Assembly: GCA_022925895.1 (NCBI GenBank)
Contig: JAKSYS010000102.1
Coordinates: forward strand, 1-64,000
Reading direction: 5' to 3'
Length of the DNA stretch: 64,000 bases
Origin: Fragilaria crotonensis
Lineage: Eukaryota; Bacillariophyta; Fragilariophyceae; Fragilariales; Fragilariaceae
Positions 20,448-30,021 of the stretch are shown in pieces. Position 1 is the stretch's first letter. Every line of letters begins with the position of its first letter. Below the pieces are notes generated by a model. That model had not been told where the DNA came from. It worked only from the letters and a program-made list of their open reading frames with translations, and searched no databases. Position numbers and translations under genes: made by a program.

Positions 20448-21173
20448 GTGTCAGTCGGAGTTTCTCTATTGAATTTCCTTTCGTCGATCGACGTCTGCGC
20501 GACCATCCCCAGAGGCGCGACCTCGCATCCCTTGATCTCTAAGGCGGCTTCGCGGCAGTGGTAGCTGCCAACCCCTTGAGGCTTCGTCCTTCAGCATGGA
20601 TATCAACTTTGCCTCGTGGCCTCGGGCCGATTTGTGATTGCCGCGAGCTAAGTTGGCGCGCACGTCCGCGAGGCGGTCAGAATCCGAGATCTCGCGAAGC
20701 GGGACTCGGCCCCTTCGGAGATGCGCTCCTGAAAACGCGGCCAGAGGGGTGGGCGGACAGGAGCGGGGCGAGAAGTTCGGTGGGGCGAAACTCGGATCCC
20801 GGCGTCAGGGCGCTGAACGGCTGGGCCCGAAGGGCGGCGTCGAGGTCGAGGGCGTACCGTTTGAGCACCGCGAGGTTGTGGCGGGCGGCGTCGTGCGTCC
20901 AGTCGAAGCGAAACTCCGTCGCGTGGGTGCGCGGTTGGCCGGAGTGCAAAATAGTGGCAAGGGCATCGGCCAGGCGTGGTTCGGGAGTCGTGGGGCGAGT
21001 CGACGTTCGGGAGCGGGATCGTCGGCAATGGCACCAACGATGGGAACTTACCGGGAAGCGGGCGTGGCGTGTCTGCGAGGGCTGATGTCGGCGCGTCGTG
21101 GGCGTCTCCGGGCGACAATGCGCGCGCCACGGAGTGGTCGGTCGGTGGCGAGTCGAGGGCGGGAGCGTAGCGC

Positions 21174-21821
21174 TCAGGCCCGACTTCGTTTCGTGACGGG
21201 TCGTCGCGGGCTGGCGAGATGCGGGCGTCGGCGACGTGGCGGGGCGAGAAGGTTCGTGCGCGTGGGTTCCCGCGGGACTGTCTCGGGCGGCAGATTCCGA
21301 TAAAGTCCGGGGCGTCCTACGTGGCGTCTGTTGTGGAACTCGGCCGTCGACCGTTCCTGGTCGAACGCCCATTGCGACGGCTGTGCGACGAAGGCGGGCT
21401 GGAAGTAAGCAGATGCAGAGGGTCCTAATTTTGTTTTCTTGCTGGGCGGCGTCGCGTCGGACGAGGGGCGGCGCATGCGCGCCCGGCACTGCTCTATCCA
21501 CGCTCGTACGGCGGTCGTCTGTTCGGTCGTGAGGGCGACGTGCGAGGCGCTCAAGAAACAGCTCTTGACGCACTTCCCGTTTAGGTGCCACCTGCAGCAC
21601 ATGTTTGGGATCGGTCCACTTCGGACGTGATCGAGGAACACCTGCCAAGTGTCGTTCGCGTCTCTCGGGAAAGGTCCTGCTGTGGGTTTGTGACTGCGTC
21701 CGCGGGTTGCCCGCGACGTCCGGCTCGAGCGCTCCCGGCGGCGGCTACAGGCTGCGAGTCGCCCTTTGGTCGACTCCACGTCCCAGCCGCTCCTTGAGGA
21801 AGTCGCAGGCCGGGAAGACAA
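21174..21821 (-). CDS. DIRS-like element, zinc-finger ORF region
   Basis: Between ORF1 and the RT. It contains a compact cysteine/histidine cluster, C-C-R-W-H-L-N-G-K-C followed by V-K-S-C and F-L-S-A-S-H (spacing C-x7-C-x3-C-x5-H), which would fit a nucleic-acid-binding zinc finger. The rest is Pro/Arg-rich and partly in a non-coding frame, so the annotated ends are those of the open frame, not of a protein. The same motif occurs in copy 1 near 2430. Confidence 0.45.
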   Translation of the reverse strand: MSSRPATSSRSGWDVESTKGRLAACSRRRERSSRTSRATRGRSHKPTAGPFPRDANDTWQVFLDHVRSGPIPNMCCRWHLNGKCVKSCFLSASHVALTTEQTTAVRAWIEQCRARMRRPSSDATPPSKKTKLGPSASAYFQPAFVAQPSQWAFDQERSTAEFHNRRHVGRPGLYRNLPPETVPREPTRTNLLAPPRRRRPHLASPRRPVTKRSRA

Positions 21822-22240
21822 AGGCGCCGTCCTCCAACTGCTGCCGGGTGGACCTGAATTCTAGGAGTGCTGGGTTGATCTCGTCCTCGTGTTCGACTCC
21901 AGCGCAGAGAACTAGGTATTGTTGCATGCGTTTTCGATGAACCAACCTAACCTGCACGCGGCTGAGGGGTCAGCGTGCGCTAGCTGGCGGAGCGTCGCCA
22001 GTGTGGAGCCGACCGCCCTGGTCAGGAAACGGCTCCACTCGTCCAACATGTGTGTGAGCGGGAATTGGCTCCGAAAGGAGCTCCAGCACTCCGCTCATGT
22101 TCTCGATAAGCCGCGCGAGTTCGTGAAAATCTTTCGGCACCGTGAAGTTGAGTTTCGTCATGCTCTTGATGTCCTTCTCCGAGAAGCCCGTGGTCGTGTC
22201 GGTCGTCTTGAGTTGCATTTGCACAAGGGTGCTGGCGTGA

Positions 22241-23263
22241 TCAGAGGCTTCGCCCGATCGCTGCTGCTCGGGCGAACGTCTGGGGACCGCAACAGAAGAG
22301 GCTGAAGGCTCCTGGCCGGTCAGGTGTGTCGGCCGTGAAAGAAGCGGTGCGGATTGCGGCGCAGAAGCCCATGGGAATGAACGCGTCTCGACCTTTGGTG
22401 TTCCTCAAGAAGTGGTGGATGTGGTTTTGTACGTAGGCCACGTTGCTAAGCGTCAGGATGTCCGAGAAAGACTGGACCGGGCGGCTGCGAATCATCCTGT
22501 CGGCGTCCCTTTCGGACACGAAAAGGACCATTCGTTTCGTCGACGGCGGGAAAGAGTCAAAGCCTGTCTTCGACGTTTGGGGGGACGAGGTCGCTGCGTT
22601 TGCTGCCTGTCGCTCCAGTAACGTTGACAGGTTTCGAATGGCGTCCTCTGTGCGTCCTGGCGTGCTGGCATGGTCGTCCGTCCGAATGAGGCTCCTAGCT
22701 CTGACCGCCAGATGCTTGAGGTGTAGCGATTTCGCCCATTCGTCCGATCGTTTGGAGTATGCGTTTGATGCCGCCACCCTCGCTTTGTCGGTCCGGGTCC
22801 TCCTCGAGTTTACCGCTACGCTGAGGACCCACCGCGGGATGTAAGAGGCTGCCTCCGCGCGGATGGTTGCTCTGGACGGGTCTGGGTCCTCGCTCGCTCT
22901 CTGTTTAATGGCGTTGACGATCAGTAGGGCGAGCTCCTCTGGCGCGGTGACGTAAGTGTCCATGATGGCGGCTGCGATGAAGGCCGGCACCGGGACGGTG
23001 GGCTTCATCGTGAACCCGACGACCGTGACGTCGTCTGTGTCGTCCTCGCTCGCTTCGACTGGCTTGCTTGGCTTCGCCCGGTGCTTCGTTCCGCTTCCTT
23101 TCTTCGGTCGTCCTCTGGTTGCAGTCGGCAGGGTGCCGGCTGGCTCGGCTTCGCGCGTGGCTCCGGTGCTGACGCCTGACACCTGGGCACGTGTCGTCAG
23201 AGATTCATTGATCGCCGCCAGTACGTCCGACGTAGAATTCCACGAGCATCCTCGACCAATCAA
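22241..23263 (-). CDS. DIRS-like element ORF1 (Gag-like position)
   Basis: Open frame of 340 codons, first in the element, in the position where a structural (Gag-like) protein is expected. It has a basic, Pro/Thr-rich N-terminal half and a more ordered C-terminal half containing an H-H-F-L-R-N-T-K-G-R patch. I recognise no domain. A closely similar but more fragmented region lies at about 2830-4108 in copy 1. Fossil part; the function is inferred only from position. Confidence 0.5.
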   Translation of the reverse strand: MIGRGCSWNSTSDVLAAINESLTTRAQVSGVSTGATREAEPAGTLPTATRGRPKKGSGTKHRAKPSKPVEASEDDTDDVTVVGFTMKPTVPVPAFIAAAIMDTYVTAPEELALLIVNAIKQRASEDPDPSRATIRAEAASYIPRWVLSVAVNSRRTRTDKARVAASNAYSKRSDEWAKSLHLKHLAVRARSLIRTDDHASTPGRTEDAIRNLSTLLERQAANAATSSPQTSKTGFDSFPPSTKRMVLFVSERDADRMIRSRPVQSFSDILTLSNVAYVQNHIHHFLRNTKGRDAFIPMGFCAAIRTASFTADTPDRPGAFSLFCCGPQTFARAAAIGRSL

Positions 23264-23880
23264 AAGGCGTTCCGATGTGTCGCTCTACGACCTGTTTCGT
23301 GTCGACCGCCATGGCGGCGGCGAAGCCGCCAGCCCCATCAGTGCCCAAAGGGCGTTCGTCCCGTCGTTGAGTCCATCGTCAGCGTCGTGGTGGAAGTGGT
23401 GAAAGAGTCGGATGACTCCGTGCGTGTTTACCATAAGGTGGGCGACTTCCGGAGAGCACAAGTGTACGAATCCTGTAGAATTTGTACTGACCGAGTTCGT
23501 CTTCGAATTCAAAGCGCTGAGCTTTTCGACGACCTCCCACTGGTCGAGCTTCCTGAAAACGTCCAACCACGTCAAGGTCATCGTCATCGGTGAGCGAGCG
23601 TCGTCTGACCCCTCCATTGCGTCTGTGGTTCAAGTCGGGTCGGGGGAGAGGCCAGATTAACTAGAGTAGTGTCTTTGTCGATTCGAGTTCGTTCGGATTG
23701 TGAGCAATTCGTATCTTGTGTTGTGTTGTGTCGTGGTGTTCGTCTGACTGTGTCTCGTGTTCGTCTGTCTGATGGCGACTGCCCGTCCTTTCCCGATCTT
23801 CGGACATGCCACTCGCGGATAACCGCCGGATCGGGGTACGCGCTATGTTCTACCGGGCATGGACGGTGATAACCCTATAA

Positions 23881-24103
23881 TTAGTTTTTATATATGGTGC
23901 ACTTGAAATGGCCAAGGTGCACAAATATTGTCCGCGGACAAAACACCTCAACGTCAAACTCCATCACTTCCGGGATTACGTTGAGAGAAAAGAAATCAGT
24001 ATCCATCATATCCAAACGAATGACCAACCAGCGGACTTTCTCACGAAACCGCTGAACGAGGAGACACATTGCCGCCATCGCAAAACGGTGATGGGATGGT
24101 GAG
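23881..24103 (+). mobile_element. Remnant of a copia RNase H 3' end
   Basis: A 64-codon frame (23908-24102) has T-K-H-L-N-V-K-L-H-H-F-R-D-Y-V, I-H-H-I-Q-T-N-D-Q-P-A-D-F-L-T-K-P-L and a terminal M-G-W. This is the classic end of a copia polyprotein. The closest match in the window is the end of E4 Pol (also ending M-G-W), not E1-E3. Only the 3' end remains; old or truncated. The following 450 bases may include its LTR, but no partner LTR was found. Confidence 0.75.
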
Positions 24104-24891
24104 GACTCAATATGTATGTTGGCAGCGAGAAGGATTGTAATGATACTGGTACATAGTGTCCCATACCGTCACGAGCGCAAAGCCAACATAATGTGAGCGC
24201 CGAGACGTACATTCGTACTCAGTCGCGGTTAGTCGCGGATCAGGTCGCGCGGACCAAATTACGGTGTTTCCCCGTATGAAAACACGGGAACATAGTTGCC
24301 GATTCAAACACAATCTAATCACAATGTTTAGTACGTCTACTTCATAAACGCCCTTACCCCGTAGTTTTGCTATCACTTGTTGATCAGCGCAACACCGGGT
24401 AAATCACATACGCATGGGTTGTCATGTGCTGTATGATCGGATGTGTTGGATGGTTCGGTCTTGTCATGAGCCTTGTGAGAATTGCAATCGATCTCGTTTG
24501 TTGTAGTTGATTTCTCAATCGCAAGGATTGTTTCAGATGGTACGGAGACCTTTGGAGGAATCGAAGAAGATGCAGGAGGAAGGGACATAGTGGTCGTGAT
24601 GATTTGGGTATGGTTGGGTTAGGTGGAGTTGTGATTTATTGGGCGCACAAATGATACAAATGCACAAAGGCTGTACTTTGTTACGCTGTACATCGAATGC
24701 AAAAAATGCTCATGCAGAAATTACCGCCTTGATTTGAAAATTTAATAATGTTAACAGACAACAAAAGTGAATTGTAATGCGGGGTTTGGCGGCATTTAAA
24801 TTTTTGAAATCATAGCATTTTATACAAACTTTAATGTCATATAATTACAATTAACCTCCAGGTAAAGTGTTTCTCTACTCTATTTTTTAAC
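24104..24891 (+). other. Non-coding stretch after copia remnant
   Basis: No convincing gene. The first part follows the copia stop codon and has a purine tract GAGAAGGA near 24127, so it could include 3' UTR and LTR sequence of the remnant. A 71-codon Ser/Thr-rich minus-strand frame at 24373-24588 has no recognisable feature. From about 24600 the base composition becomes clearly AT-rich. Confidence 0.35.
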
Positions 24892-25767
24892 ATGCCAAGA
24901 ACAAGCACAAAATCAGTAACCATGAGCAAAGCAAAATCAAAAAAGTCAACGCGTATGCCACCATAAAACTTGCGTACTGATTCTAATGCTATTGTTGAAC
25001 AAGGTAAAGTTTCAGACAACGCATGTTTTGTGTATGATGTTCAGACTACAACAAAACAAATTCATTTGCCAGATGAACAAAAGTCAATTGCTGTGGAGCG
25101 GGTGGTTCACATTCAAAAAACCAAGGGAGGTAAGCCTTTGTTCACGGACAACAACAAAACCTTGAACATGAGTATAACGGCAATTTCCATGACAAACATG
25201 ACAAGCATTGTGAAAACTTGTGTCAAAATATTTATTTTTTGTAAATGCAAGTTTTATTACAGAGATGTGCATGGACATTACAGTACGAAAGAGAACGCAA
25301 TGTGTGGTCAGATTATCAAACACTGCAATATCAGCAATCCAAACGAGGAATGGTGGTACCAGATTTGCCCGATTGTTGTCAACACCATTACGGATCATCG
25401 CAACAATTGTATTAAAAGTATACAAAAACGATTTAGCGGTACGTTTCCTTGTACGTAATGCTGATTGGGATTTTTCAAAACAAAAAAATCTAAAATCTAT
25501 TTTACGTGCTGCCGCTGTCCCGGACAAAAACGGAACTTGACCCACACGGATGACTGCTACCCTGGAGTACAGTAGAGGCCACCTGGAATAATGAGTAGTG
25601 CAATGCTGCACTACCCAACTATCTTGCAACCCAGAAGACTTCTCTAGGACTGCCTGCTCTGTTACTTTGACTTTCTTTCTTGTTGGTAGTGATGGCTGCT
25701 CGGTAGGGAGGGTGGCTGTAATGTGGAAAGAAGATCCTCCACTTCTCGGAGTAAAATTTCTACTTCA

Positions 25768-26310
25768 CTAGGTGACTTAGTACTTCTTGAATATGACTTT
25801 GTTGCCTTCCTAAGGGTTGACTCTGCTCTGGAATGTACTGGATCTTTGGTGATTGATGTATCAATTGCATCATGGCTGCTTCATGCTGATTCTGCTGCAC
25901 AGTATGCTGAAATCGATTCTCTGCAATACGGAAACTCCACTCTTGAATGGGATAACTCTGCTCTCGAATACTTAAACTCTTTTCTGGATCACTTGGAATC
26001 CACTTCTCTTGGTAACTTGCTGCTTGAATGTGACTTTGATGCCTTCCTAAGGGTTGGCTCTGCTCTGGAATGTACTGGATCTTTGGTGATTGCTGATGTA
26101 TCAATTGAAATCAGTTGCATGCTTATTCTGCTGCACAGTATGCTGAAATCGATTCTCTGCAATACGGAAACTCCACTCTTGAATAGGATAACTCTGCTCT
26201 CGAATACTTGAACTCTTTTCTGGATCACTTGGAATCCACTTCTCTCGGTAACTTGCTGCTTGAATATGACTTTGATGCCTTCCTAAAGGTTGGCTCTGCT
26301 CTTGTATAGA
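25768..26310. repeat. 237-bp tandem repeat (about 2.3 copies)
   Basis: The block CTTCCTAAGGGTTG recurs at 25806, 26043 and 26279, spacing 237 and 236 bp. Units share long stretches such as GGATCTTTGGTGATTG and CAATACGGAAACTCCACTC. The period is a multiple of three, and the minus strand stays open through much of it with a 79-residue repeat rich in Gln, Ser, Pro and Arg. Confidence 0.85.
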
Positions 26311-26520
26311 TTGATTCTGAAAGAAACTTGGCTCTTGGATCAAAGAACCTGGTGTGCTCTGATGAAGTTTGATGAAATAAGAATTGATCACCATGGATGA
26401 TTGATCGACGCCGTAGAAAATATACCAGATTCTGCCGTAGAAAAATTTCGATTCTGGAAAATACCAGTTATCTTGCAATTCAATCTCCTCCCTCCACTTC
26501 TGTTCAATCTTCATTTTCAT
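26101..26520 (-). CDS. Gln/Ser-rich repeat protein (hypothetical)
   Basis: 139-codon minus-strand frame starting at an ATG with M-K-M-K-I-E-Q-K-W-R-E-E-I-E. It runs into the 79-residue repeat (Q-S-Q-P-L-G-R-H-Q-S-H-I-Q, S-I-R-E-Q-S-Y-P-I-Q-E-W-S-F-R). A second frame at 25760-26104 carries the next repeat units. No known domain. It may be a real low-complexity protein gene or just an open minisatellite. It lies inside the segment that splits the plus-strand gene, on the opposite strand. Confidence 0.35.
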   Translation of the reverse strand: MKMKIEQKWREEIELQDNWYFPESKFFYGRIWYIFYGVDQSSMVINSYFIKLHQSTPGSLIQEPSFFQNQSIQEQSQPLGRHQSHIQAASYREKWIPSDPEKSSSIREQSYPIQEWSFRIAENRFQHTVQQNKHATDFN

Positions 26521-27951
26521 TGTAGAAACTTCTTCATTGGTGTGTTCATGTTTGTAATTGAATGACTAAACTTGAGAGGGCCTGGGGGCCCTCCCTTTCA
26601 TGGTTGATGTTGTGCTCCTATTTGTTGTAGATTCAGTACTAGATTTCACGTAGGATTTCGTATGGACTTACTACTTTCTACCTTGGGAAAATTCTCCCTT
26701 TTTATGGGATTTTTTAAAACAAAATACTGGGATTTTTCAAAACAAAATGCTAAACAAAACTTTGAACAGGACCTTACAATTTCCGTGGAGGGCGACCTAT
26801 GTATGTTTATATGAACAGAACTCAGATTGATATTGATAGGCTGTTGATGATGCGTAAGAATTGTGGATTCTTCTGTGAAATTCTGGACATGTACGCACCA
26901 GCAATCGTATCCGCAAAAGAATGGAACAACGAAAGCAAGATGAAGGTGAATTGTGGAACAGACAATCCAAAGGAATTCAGAATACATATTTTGACCGTTA
27001 CTAGTGATGAGGCATTCCTGTTAATTGTGCTGATCAATTACTCTGCCCATTGGTATAGCAAGACTCAAAAGAAGGCAATAGTGGTACGTTTGCCAATGTG
27101 AACCTTACTACGATATTATTTCAGGACACTAATGCCAACTTACTAACACTGGACAGGCACACAACGCATGGACTGCTCAAGATGAACAGGAACATGTGGT
27201 GAGTAACTTCAGAAGGTAACAGGGTAATTTCAAACTTGACTAATGATTGGTTTGTTTTCCATAGATGGCAGGAAATTATACATATACATGAAAGAAGGGG
27301 CTGAAGAACAGTTTACGCCCAGATAACGGAGCGGAAGTGGCTGGTCTGAAGAAGGCAAACAGTACTTTGACTTTTATACCAAGTGGTACAGGCAGACAGA
27401 AACCAACAGGCAGGAGTAGGTGGATCCAGAAAGGACGGCATTTCACTTAACAACAAACTGTTGAATTTATTTTTGGGCAGACAATTTGCTGAAGAAAACA
27501 CATCGCATTCTGGGATGGAAAAGCCCATGAAAAAGGAAAAGTAACACATCACACGTGCAATGATTTCACGGACTCCGAAGATGAAAACGACAACATCAAC
27601 AACAATTACTGCAGTGCAGACCCAAGTTGCATTAACAACATAATTCCAATGTAACGCCTTTCAATTCCTTGTGCAGAGACAAGGAATATGAGAGGAGAGA
27701 AGCAGAAACACCGTCATAAAATAAGAGAATACGTAAAACAACATTAAGGAAAATGCAACTGACGATAGATTTTTAGAAAGACTATGTAATGCTTATTTAT
27801 CAGACACGAGCAAAGTAAAAGCAAACACTGGCCTCTCGTGTTGACTGGGACACTGCTTGGTAAAACCAGCATCAGTAAAACATACTTCGTGTCAGAGGTT
27901 ACGTACACACTTACTAGAAAAAAACAAGTATGTACTGTTCACGGGGAAGTA

Positions 27952-28425
27952 ATGAACCTTAGACCATGTTTTCTGAACTTGTTTATTACAGAAACCATGA
28001 ATATACTACACGAATTTACTGAGGGACATTTTCAGAAATACAAACAAAAAGCTCGTAGGTGGAGAAGATTGCTGAGCTGTATATCTCAGGAATACCTGAA
28101 AAAACAATCCAAAAACCTGAAATATGTTTTTTCGAATTTACGTCGTGTACACGGATTTGCGCCCTTAGATGGAAGTAGCTGTGGGCGGCGGTATAATCCA
28201 GCAAGCACTGCACCGTTCCGCAACAAAGTGGACAATGGACAGCATCCAATTCTCAATCAAAGAATCATAGCAGAAGGTGAAGCAGTTGCGGTGAATGAGC
28301 TACCCTTGTCTCAGTTTTGGGCAATGCTCATAGACAATTTTAATGTTCTCTTCCATGAGCAAAAGATTGCGTGGCCAAAACGACTCACAAGATCGATGCC
28401 TCAACATGTTCCTGATCATACATGA
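27952..28425 (+). CDS. Hypothetical basic protein
   Basis: 158 codons from the ATG at 27952; the open frame extends upstream to 27838. The sequence is basic (K-Y-K-Q-K-A-R-R-W-R-R-L-L) with a C-terminal half containing R-R-Y-N-P-A-S-T-A-P-F-R-N-K-V-D-N-G-Q. No recognised family. Codon and base composition resemble the rest of the AT-rich block. It may be a further exon of the gene upstream or an independent small gene. Confidence 0.35.
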   Translation: MNLRPCFLNLFITETMNILHEFTEGHFQKYKQKARRWRRLLSCISQEYLKKQSKNLKYVFSNLRRVHGFAPLDGSSCGRRYNPASTAPFRNKVDNGQHPILNQRIIAEGEAVAVNELPLSQFWAMLIDNFNVLFHEQKIAWPKRLTRSMPQHVPDHT

Positions 28426-28435
28426 GAGAGACGAA

Positions 28436-28770
28436 CGATGCGTGGAATGCTCATGGAATATTCTCGCAATGCGTTCGAAATTACTCGCCATGCCATCAAT
28501 GTTGCTACTCGTGTACTCACGATGCCTTCATAACTCGTACTCGAGTACTCGCGATGCCTTCGACATTAGTACTCGAGTACTCGTGATGCGTTCGAAATAA
28601 CTCGCAATGCCATCAATGTTACTACAACACTCGTGTATTTGCGATGCCTTCGACATAACTACTCGAGTACTCGCAACGCGTTCGAAATTACTCGTGACCA
28701 TGCCTTCGAAATCACTACTCGAGTACTCGTGAGCGAGGCCTTCGAAATTATATCTGGAGTACGATCTATG
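28436..28770. repeat. Degenerate minisatellite with ACTCGAGTACTCG core
   Basis: An imperfect unit of roughly 30 bases, core ACTCGAGTACTCG followed by TGATGCNTTCGAAATTA-like sequence, recurs about eight times. The core is itself a near palindrome (CGAGTACTCG). Short plus-strand open frames here are an effect of the repeat and are not taken as genes. Confidence 0.75.
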
Positions 28771-28906
28771 TTTACTACAAATAGCTTCTTATTACGAAAC
28801 ACGTTTGAATTATATTTGCTGTAATGACTTCATCAGGAGATACTGTTGCTGTCAGATTCGTAGTTCCCTTGGCAAATTGTTTCCTGATTTGACACGCTTT
28901 CATTGT

Positions 28907-29256
28907 CAAAACATGCAGCACATCACCAAATCATTTCCAGACCGCGTTGGGTTGAACAACATACATTGCAGACGTACCTTTTACACCGGCGACACTTATG
29001 CCTTGTTGGCATTATGGTACATTCAATGCACACTAACACCTCTTGCGATGCGATCGCCAACATGGCTTCTGCTGGCGATTAGTCAAAACATGCAGCACAT
29101 CACCAAATCTTTCCAGACCGCGTTGGGTTGAACAACATACATTGCAGACGTACCTTTTACACCGGCGACACTTATGCCTTGTTGGCATTATGGTACATTC
29201 AATGCACACTAACACCTCTTGCGATGCGATCGCCAACATGGCTTCTGCTGGCGATT
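28907..29256. repeat. 175-bp direct tandem duplication
   Basis: 28907-29081 and 29082-29256 are nearly identical (both begin GTCAAAACATGCAGCACATC and end near GGCTTCTGCTGGCGATT). On the minus strand each copy encodes the same cysteine-rich segment, so the 3' end of the zinc-binding ORF below is duplicated. Near-identity means the duplication is recent. Confidence 0.9.
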
Positions 29257-29530
29257 TCATCGGCGATGGAAATGTTACAACTCCACTCGGCGGTGCTTGT
29301 TTGAAAGGGGTAGTGCTCAACACAACAGAACTACTAGTACCGTCATCTTGTGGTGGTTCTGTAGTAGTAAAGGAGGAGGACTGCCTATGCCTGTCGGCAG
29401 CAGCTGCAGCAGCAACCCGGTTGGCAGCTCTTTCTGCTATGTCTTTCAATTGACAATCTTCCTTTGTACGTTGAAGAATACTCACCAACAATTCTTCACG
29501 TTCACGCATCGTTGCTTCAATGGCATCCAT
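29033..29530 (-). CDS. Cysteine-rich zinc-binding protein fragment
   Basis: 165-codon frame. Residues 1-35 are helical and charged, followed by an Ala/Ser/Thr/Pro-rich linker. A cysteine cluster at residues 109-133 has spacing C-x2-C-x8-C-x2-C-x4-C-x2-C (I-E-C-T-I-M-P-T-R-H-K-C-R-R-C), as in treble-clef/zinc-ribbon type fingers. Similar C-terminal cysteine fingers occur on some DNA transposases (for example piggyBac), but there is no DDE domain here to support that. The next 175-bp repeat unit would add a second copy of the finger in another frame. Unnamed. Confidence 0.45.
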   Translation of the reverse strand: MDAIEATMREREELLVSILQRTKEDCQLKDIAERAANRVAAAAAADRHRQSSSFTTTEPPQDDGTSSSVVLSTTPFKQAPPSGVVTFPSPMKSPAEAMLAIASQEVLVCIECTIMPTRHKCRRCKRYVCNVCCSTQRGLERFGDVLHVLTNRQQKPCWRSHRKRC

Positions 29531-29957
29531 CTTTCCATCAAACTCTCAGCTTGAGGAGTTCCCTGTTGTGCATGATAAAATCGCCTGGAAACGCTGTCCA
29601 CTTGACCTCTCAGGGATGAAATCTCATCTCGAATACGAAGACACGACAGCATGGAATGCTTTTGTTGTGCCTTTTCCAGTGACTCTGAATCCAAATAATC
29701 CAACGCCTGCTTCAGGATTCTTCATCATCTGCTCCAGCAACTGTAGTATTTGTTGTGGTATCATCATCACCACCAAATGAAGTCATTGTAAGCCCCTCGT
29801 TGTCATCATTAGGCGAACCACGTTTTTGTTTCTTGCTACTAGTACGGCCTCGTCGGTTGTCGAGATTACTGTCACCGTCCCGCTGCAGTAATAATGCATT
29901 TGCTTTTAAGGCTCTTCGCGAGCCAGTGTTCCTACCGTGTACCGTGACCAGTACCAA
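29482..29957 (-). pseudogene. Coiled-coil and acidic pieces linking the minus-strand ORFs
   Basis: Two open pieces in different frames. 29712-29957 is rich in Lys/Arg then Asp/Thr (D-D-D-T-T-T-N-T-T). 29482-29703 is a likely coiled coil (L-R-I-R-D-E-I-S-S-L-R-G-Q-V-D-S-V). They sit between the zinc-binding ORF and the ORF at 30022-30879 on the same strand and may be parts of one gene with introns or small frame damage. No family recognised. Confidence 0.35.
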
Positions 29958-30021
29958 CCTTGGTATCCGTAAACTGTATAGACTTCATCTCAACATCATT
30001 CACAAGGATTGGAATATGGCA

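Larger units (their letters stand above)
17577..23817 (-). mobile_element. DIRS-like (tyrosine recombinase) retroelement, copy 2
   Basis: Minus-strand element with parts in the order ORF1, zinc-finger ORF, reverse transcriptase, RNase H, tyrosine recombinase. This order, with a recombinase in place of an integrase and no recognisable LTRs, is diagnostic of DIRS-like/YR retrotransposons. Both ends are approximate. I could not find convincing terminal inverted or split direct repeats; the left end abuts the target duplication of E2 and the right end is where homology with copy 1 stops. The copy is broken in roughly ten or more places, and its near-identity with copy 1 implies a young age. Confidence 0.72.
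24892..27655 (+). pseudogene. Unrecognised plus-strand gene, decayed and interrupted
   Basis: AT-rich region with coding-like pieces. 24892 opens M-P-R-T-S-T-K-S-V-T with a Lys/Ser-rich start and an in-frame TAA 24 codons on. 24970-25458 continues with Y-Y-R-D-V-H-G-H-Y-S-T-K-E-N and P-I-V-V-N-T-I-T-D-H-R-N-N. 26799-27101 has I-L-T-V-T-S-D-E-A-F-L-L-I-V-L. About 27325-27410 reads G-W-S-E-E-G-K-Q-Y-F-D-F-Y-T-K-W-Y. The pieces resemble, from memory, a protein type common in algal genomes that ends in a G-W-S-x-E-G motif and is of unknown function. Possible introns with GTACGT donors begin at 25439 and 27084 (the second ending at 27124). Stops in the 3' part suggest decay. I cannot name the protein. 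Confidence 0.4.

Noticed and set aside
24373-24588. Small minus-strand gene
   Set aside because: 71-codon Ser/Thr-rich frame without a recognisable feature, in the 3' shadow of a copia remnant.
26577-26600. GC hairpin GAGGGCCTGGGGGCCCTC as a terminator
   Set aside because: An intrinsic terminator has no meaning in this eukaryotic context; recorded only as a short inverted repeat.
28436-28770. CRISPR-like array
   Set aside because: Repeats are imperfect, there are no unique spacers of constant length, and the window is clearly eukaryotic.
29033-29530. piggyBac transposase C-terminal finger
   Set aside because: Cysteine spacing is only broadly similar and no DDE/DDD catalytic region was found nearby.
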